From Maea johnstoni (Eukaryota; Annelida; Polychaeta; Spionida; Magelonidae), in contig OZ012697.1 of the NCBI GenBank assembly GCA_963942565.1, positions 30,667,180-30,731,179 on the forward strand: a DNA stretch of 64,000 nt, in the 5' to 3' direction. A model generated the notes under the pieces. It searched no databases. It had not been told where the DNA came from and saw only the letters and a program-made list of their open reading frames with translations. Shown here piece after piece: positions 58,346 through 64,000 of the stretch. Numbering within the stretch: position 1 is the stretch's first letter; each line of letters starts with the position of its first letter. The position numbers were made by a program, and so were the translations under genes.

Positions 58346-58580
58346 CTTGACTCGTGCCAGGAGTACCAGATAAGGCATCACAGCAAAGGTCACGTGGGAA
58401 CAAGGACCAATCAGGGCTCTCGCATCGATTACATTACAGAGAAACCTTATCTCCACCACCAGCTGGGGGTGCCCAGAGCGTCAATTTCAGCCTATTAGCA
58501 GCTATCAGTTGACACTGGTTGAGGTTAGCATGTTCAGGTTGACCGGCTGGTTTCGAATCCACTTGTGTTTGGTCATCTAA
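58345..58580. repeat. Dispersed repeat family B, copy 2
   Basis: Shares GGACCAATCAGGGCTCTCG, ATTACATTACAGAGAAACC, GGTTGACCGGCTGGTTTC and TCATCTAAGA with 6865-7052. It adjoins the LINE fragment. Confidence 0.55.
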
Positions 58581-58796
58581 GAATATATTCATAGAGAAAT
58601 GTTGATTTGCACTTAACTAAACTAACAACTTTTCTTCAAATAGTTTGTAAATCCATGCTTTATTGATTAAATTATCTACAAAAAATCCATAGATGATACG
58701 TAAGATACTTGTCAAGATCTTCTGGTATATAAGGGTCCATAGGGAAGAGTTCCGATTTAAAATAACTTCAAAAACTATGTGAAATTAAATCTATAT

Positions 58797-58826
58797 AAAT
58801 TAAATTAAATTAAATTAAATTAAATT
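58797..58826. repeat. (TTAAA)n microsatellite
   Basis: Six or so pentamer units. Confidence 0.9.
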
Positions 58827-59089
58827 GTTTCATACTTAAAAATCTTTTTACAATAGATGTAATACTATTTCTCTTCAGCAACTCAAATAAATTATGAGAA
58901 CTCCAGTCCACCCTTGACCCCTAATCGTAATGGTCATGCATTTTTTGTGAAAGAATAACAATATGTAGAAGTTTTCCATGTTCATGCATGTATTTGTGAA
59001 AGAATAACAAAACGTTGTGATTATTTTTCAATGTTCTATTAGCAACTGCATAAGAAATACATCCCCACATCTCACAGAAACATCCAACG

Positions 59090-59655
59090 CACATCCAAAC
59101 CCACCCCTTTGGCTCAGCTAAACCTGCTTAAAAGGACCGCAAATGGAAAGATATTGAAGTGGTCCTCTTACAGAGGTGGTCTTCAAGAAGATGTAAAATC
59201 CAAATTTTTATTTTTCGTATTTTATCGACTGTTTTTCAATAAGTGATCTCTCTAAACATGAGTTATAATGTATACTGTGTTAATTACATCCAAACACACC
59301 CTTTGGCTCAATCAAACCTGCTTAAAAGGACCACAAATGGAGAGCCATTGAAGTGGTCTTCTTAGAGAGGTGGTCTTCAAGAAGATGTAAAAAATATTTA
59401 TATTTTTGGTATTTTATCGACTGTTTTTCAATAAGTGATCTCCCTAAACATGAGTTATAAATGTATACTGGGTTAATTACATCCAAACCGACCCTTTGGC
59501 TCAATCAAACCTGCCTAAAAGGACCACAAATGGAGAGCCATTGAAGTGGTCTTCTTAGAGAGGTGGTCTTCAAGAAGATGTAAAAAACATTTATATTTTT
59601 GGTATTTTACCAACTGTTTTTGATTGACAGGTGATCTCTATAAACATGAGAAATA
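59090..59655. repeat. 192-bp tandem repeat, three copies
   Basis: Units begin CATCCAAACCCACCCCTTTG (about 59094), CATCCAAACACACCC (59288) and CATCCAAACCGACCC (59480). Each contains CCTGCTTAAAAGGACC, AGAGGTGGTCTTCAAGAAGA and TTATCGACTGTTTTTCAATA or close variants. AGGTGGTCTT recurs at 59908, so a fourth decayed unit may follow. Non-coding. Confidence 0.85.
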
Positions 59656-60555
<900 letters not shown>

Positions 60556-61251
60556 GAAGAACCTTTTATGTGTCGGACCATGTGTATACTCTTGGTGTGA
60601 ATCAGTTAATTCAACGGCCTGCATTCTGTCATTGAAATATTCCCATCACTCCTAGCCCCTAGCAGTCTAAGAAATATGCAAATATACCCTAATTAAGACA
60701 TACCATATTCGTCCGAAGTTCGCACAAGTTCAGAAAGACAAAAACGTCTGTGGCTTTCCCCTATCAACATTTTTTAGAAAAGGGGGGGGGGGGGGTGCAG
60801 TTAACAGGGGTCAGTGCGCTTGTTCGGAGGAATATGGTAATCATTTCACCAATTCGTGCCTGTAGCGCCCAAATATGTCATGACTAATTTGGTAATAATA
60901 TCTATCATACAATGGGATCTTTGCGATACGGATTCCACAGGAAAATGTTGATCAGCACTACCCCATGACTCTCCTTCAAATATTTTAAGAAATCACCTTT
61001 AATTTCAAAATTCCTTTCTAAAGACAACACTTGTCAAGGTAATCGATCTTCAGGCAAGAATAGGTCCAGTATACATGAAATAAAAACGATAGAAGTTGAA
61101 CAAACAAAATCCTACAAACATAAGGAATTGTCATTCTTTTTGATTATAGAAAATATGTGAAAAGAAGCCAGACTAGTTTCCCTCTTAGCCAGCTACAAGA
61201 TTTCAGTGGGTCTGACTATATTTACCATAATATATGTATATATATACAAGA
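60556..61251. other. Spacer, no gene recognised
   Basis: Contains a run of fourteen or so G at 60782-60796. No exon of the VPS35L gene is recognised. Confidence 0.4.
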
Positions 61252-61465
61252 TTAAACCCTTCTTATGCTGACACTTCTTTCTTTCAATACACAACAATGC
61301 AAAAAAATATTAAAATCATCGTAACCCTATCATGTGGGTATTCATTTGAAAGCTCTTGCTGAGTACTCTCAGTTGAATACCCATGTGCCAGGGTTTCAGT
61401 CAATTTTCAGGTTTTTTACATCATTTTGTATTTGCAAAATTAGCCACCAGCATCATAAGGATTAA
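61252..61465 (+). mobile_element. piggyBac-like MITE family C, copy with TTAA ends
   Basis: TTAAACCCTTCTTATGCTGA at the left and AGCATCATAAGGATTAA (approximate) at the right. The body has GTGGGTATTCATTTGAAAGC, GCTGAGTACTCTCAG and CCATGTGCCAGGGTTTCAGT. Confidence 0.65.
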
Positions 61466-61754
61466 GTGTTAGGTGTTTGTCTGATACTACTAACAAACAT
61501 TTTTCAGGTGATATTATGCACCGAACTGTACATTTGTTGAGCATGTGGCTACATAGAGACAGTTTTGAGTCTCTCAGCACTCCTGTTGACAACAACATGA
61601 ACTATAGAATGACCCCCCCCCCCTGGTGGCAGAAATGTGAACTATTGAGTCAATCTTCCACCTAATGACTCTGTTGATTATTGAATAACTCCACCAGTGC
61701 GCAGAAATGCATAGTTGGCACTTCTGTGTTACTTCACAACATCATGTTGTTGTC

Positions 61755-61995
61755 AACAGCAGACTGTACTCCAAGTTACCGAGCACTGTACCTTTAGTTA
61801 CCGAGCACTGTACCTTCAGTTACCGAGCCCTGTACCGTAAGTTAACGAGCACTTCTTGTCTAACAAGCACAGTAGTTTTAGTTACAGAACCCTTTATTCT
61901 TAGTTACTGTGCACTGTACCCTCACAGTACCTTTAGTTAAAGAACCCTTTCATTTTTAGTTACCATGCACTGTACCCTAAGTTAAAGAGCACTGT
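61755..61995. repeat. ~22-bp minisatellite, GTTACCGAGCACTGTACCTT type
   Basis: About ten degenerate units (AGTTACCGAGCACTGTACC, AGTTAAAGAACCCTTT, AGTTACCATGCACTGTACCC). Confidence 0.75.
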
Positions 61996-62990
<995 letters not shown>

Positions 62991-63334
62991 GTGAAACCAC
63001 TCAATGTACACATGTGATAACCTCCTATTTGGACAAAAATCTCTAAGTCCCATTCATACCCGAGATGTAAACACATTCTATGGCATTGTCCATATCTCAG
63101 GGGTTTCACTGTACACAGAGATACGTTTTTTTATATATACACATTCTTTCATACACTTTGTCTGTGCAATACAATATGAATATGTAAGTAATAGATGGTC
63201 AGTGTCCCTCATGAGAAACTGGTAGTGAGAAAGATAGTATATCTATATACAAGTGGTGAAATCCTACATTATTCCGTTTCTCTCCCGTTATAGACCACAA
63301 CTATGTGAATATGTGTATCTTTTTTTTTCTGGTA

Positions 63335-64000
63335 AGCTTACGGCACATGTGGCACTTTTTAACCCTTCCAATGATGAGGCTACTTTCATCCAAAGCACAA
63401 GGGTGCAAAGATTTTTGCATCCAAATCCAAACCCTGTCATGTTGGTATTCATTGGATAGCTCTCTCTGAGTTTTTCTAGATGAGTACCCATGTGCCAGGG
63501 TTTCAGTCATTTTCTTATGTTTTTTGCATCACTTTGTATTGGCCAAATCAGCACACCTTATGATCGCACAGGAGAGCCACCGTGCACAGACTGTCGCTCC
63601 ATACAGATATTACGTGAAGAGGTTGATTCGCTTCGTGATAAGTTTACGGCGAATGTGGCACTGTTTGAGAGGCTGTGCACATGTCTGACAAGCCATGTGA
63701 CCGCATGGCAAAGCCACCGTACACCGACTGTCGCTCTATACAGATATTATGTGAAGAGGTTGATTCTCTTTGTGATAGGTTTACGGCACATGTGGCACTG
63801 TTTGAGAGACGTCTAGTATGCCATGTGACCGCACAGGAACGCCACCGTACACCGACTGTCGCTCCATACAGATATTATGTGAAGAGGTTGATTCGCTTTG
63901 TGATAGGTTTACGGCACATGTGGCATTGTTTGAGAGACGTCTAGTATGCCATGTGACCGCACAGGAACGCCACCGTACACCGACTGTTGCTCTATACAGA
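63335..64000. repeat. 128-bp satellite, runs off the right edge
   Basis: Units containing GCCACCGTACACCGACTGTC, AGATATTATGTGAAGAGGTT and TTTACGGCACATGTGGCACT start near 63576, 63713, 63841 and 63969. The first unit is cut by a family C MITE at 63359. The last two full units are almost identical. The unit length is not a multiple of three, so the open frames across it are not evidence of coding. Confidence 0.85.
63359..63556 (+). mobile_element. piggyBac-like MITE family C, inserted in the satellite
   Basis: The left edge TTAACCCTTCCAATGATGAG is clear. The body has AACCCTGTCATGTTGGTATT and CCATGTGCCAGGGTTTCAGT. The right end is lost before GCCAAATCAGCAC joins satellite sequence. Confidence 0.6.

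Noticed and set aside
63490-63944. 108- and 89-codon frames at the right edge
   Set aside because: They cross a MITE and a 128-bp satellite whose length is not a multiple of three.

Overview
The window is eukaryotic nuclear DNA from an animal, most likely a marine invertebrate. Host genes are split into short exons with GT..AG introns in AT-rich DNA. The long spaces between exons are packed with MITEs, tRNA-derived SINEs, foldback elements, (TA)n arrays and two large Ty3/gypsy-type LTR elements. I cannot name the species. The protein families and repeat load would fit a mollusc, brachiopod, hemichordate, echinoderm or lancelet.

Left part (1-26.6 kb): a small acidic Ala/Glu-rich gene lies on the minus strand (two coding exons, 4268-4633 and 2073-2246) beside a CpG-rich promoter-like patch near 4.72-4.83 kb. 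From 6721 to 21107 a gene of about sixteen coding exons on the plus strand encodes a protein of about 736 residues: an N-terminal coiled coil, a Pro- and TP-rich middle and a Phe/Gly-rich tail ending in DFNFSFGGG. From memory of the family I read this as SIX6OS1 (C14orf39), a central-element protein of the meiotic synaptonemal complex. Its introns carry hAT-like, piggyBac-like and mariner-like MITEs and SINEs. At 26.08-26.60 kb a coding-like exon of unknown family is split by a SINE with a 15-bp target duplication.

Middle part (26.9-38.6 kb): a 3.3-kb element of the form L-L-R-R, filled with palindromic TTTTGTC..GACAAAA units, lies beside a minus-strand gene (exons 34198-34272, 33123-33365, 31750-31936, 30448-30590). 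That gene encodes a signal peptide, a PAN/apple-like domain and the first part of an F5/8 type C (discoidin) domain, so it is a secreted adhesion- or lectin-type protein. Several foldback elements follow, the largest at 37213-38599 with a 6-bp target duplication and tandem repeats inside its arms.

LTR elements (38.6-55.7 kb): a compact element (38622-43791, 190-bp LTRs identical by eye, one Gag-Pol frame) is followed 181 bp later by a larger one on the minus strand (43973-55715, 821-bp LTRs about 1% different). The larger one has Gag, Pol and an extra 672-residue reading frame past Pol: two zinc-finger-like motifs, an Arg/Ser-rich stretch, a long coiled coil and a C-terminal motif resembling a SUMO-interacting motif. 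Both elements look whole, and both have primer sites resembling the 3' end of a tRNA-Leu. The extra frame is the best candidate here for something undescribed.

Right part (55.7-64 kb): a 1.2-kb element inside a (TA)n array holds a hammerhead-ribozyme-like core and a near-perfect 135-bp palindrome. A single exon at 57255-57437 matches the N-terminal Ser-rich/DPLS segment of VPS35L (Retriever/Commander endosomal recycling). A 200-bp assembly gap, a decayed LINE fragment, 192-bp tandem repeats, further (TA)n arrays and a 128-bp satellite running off the right edge complete the window.
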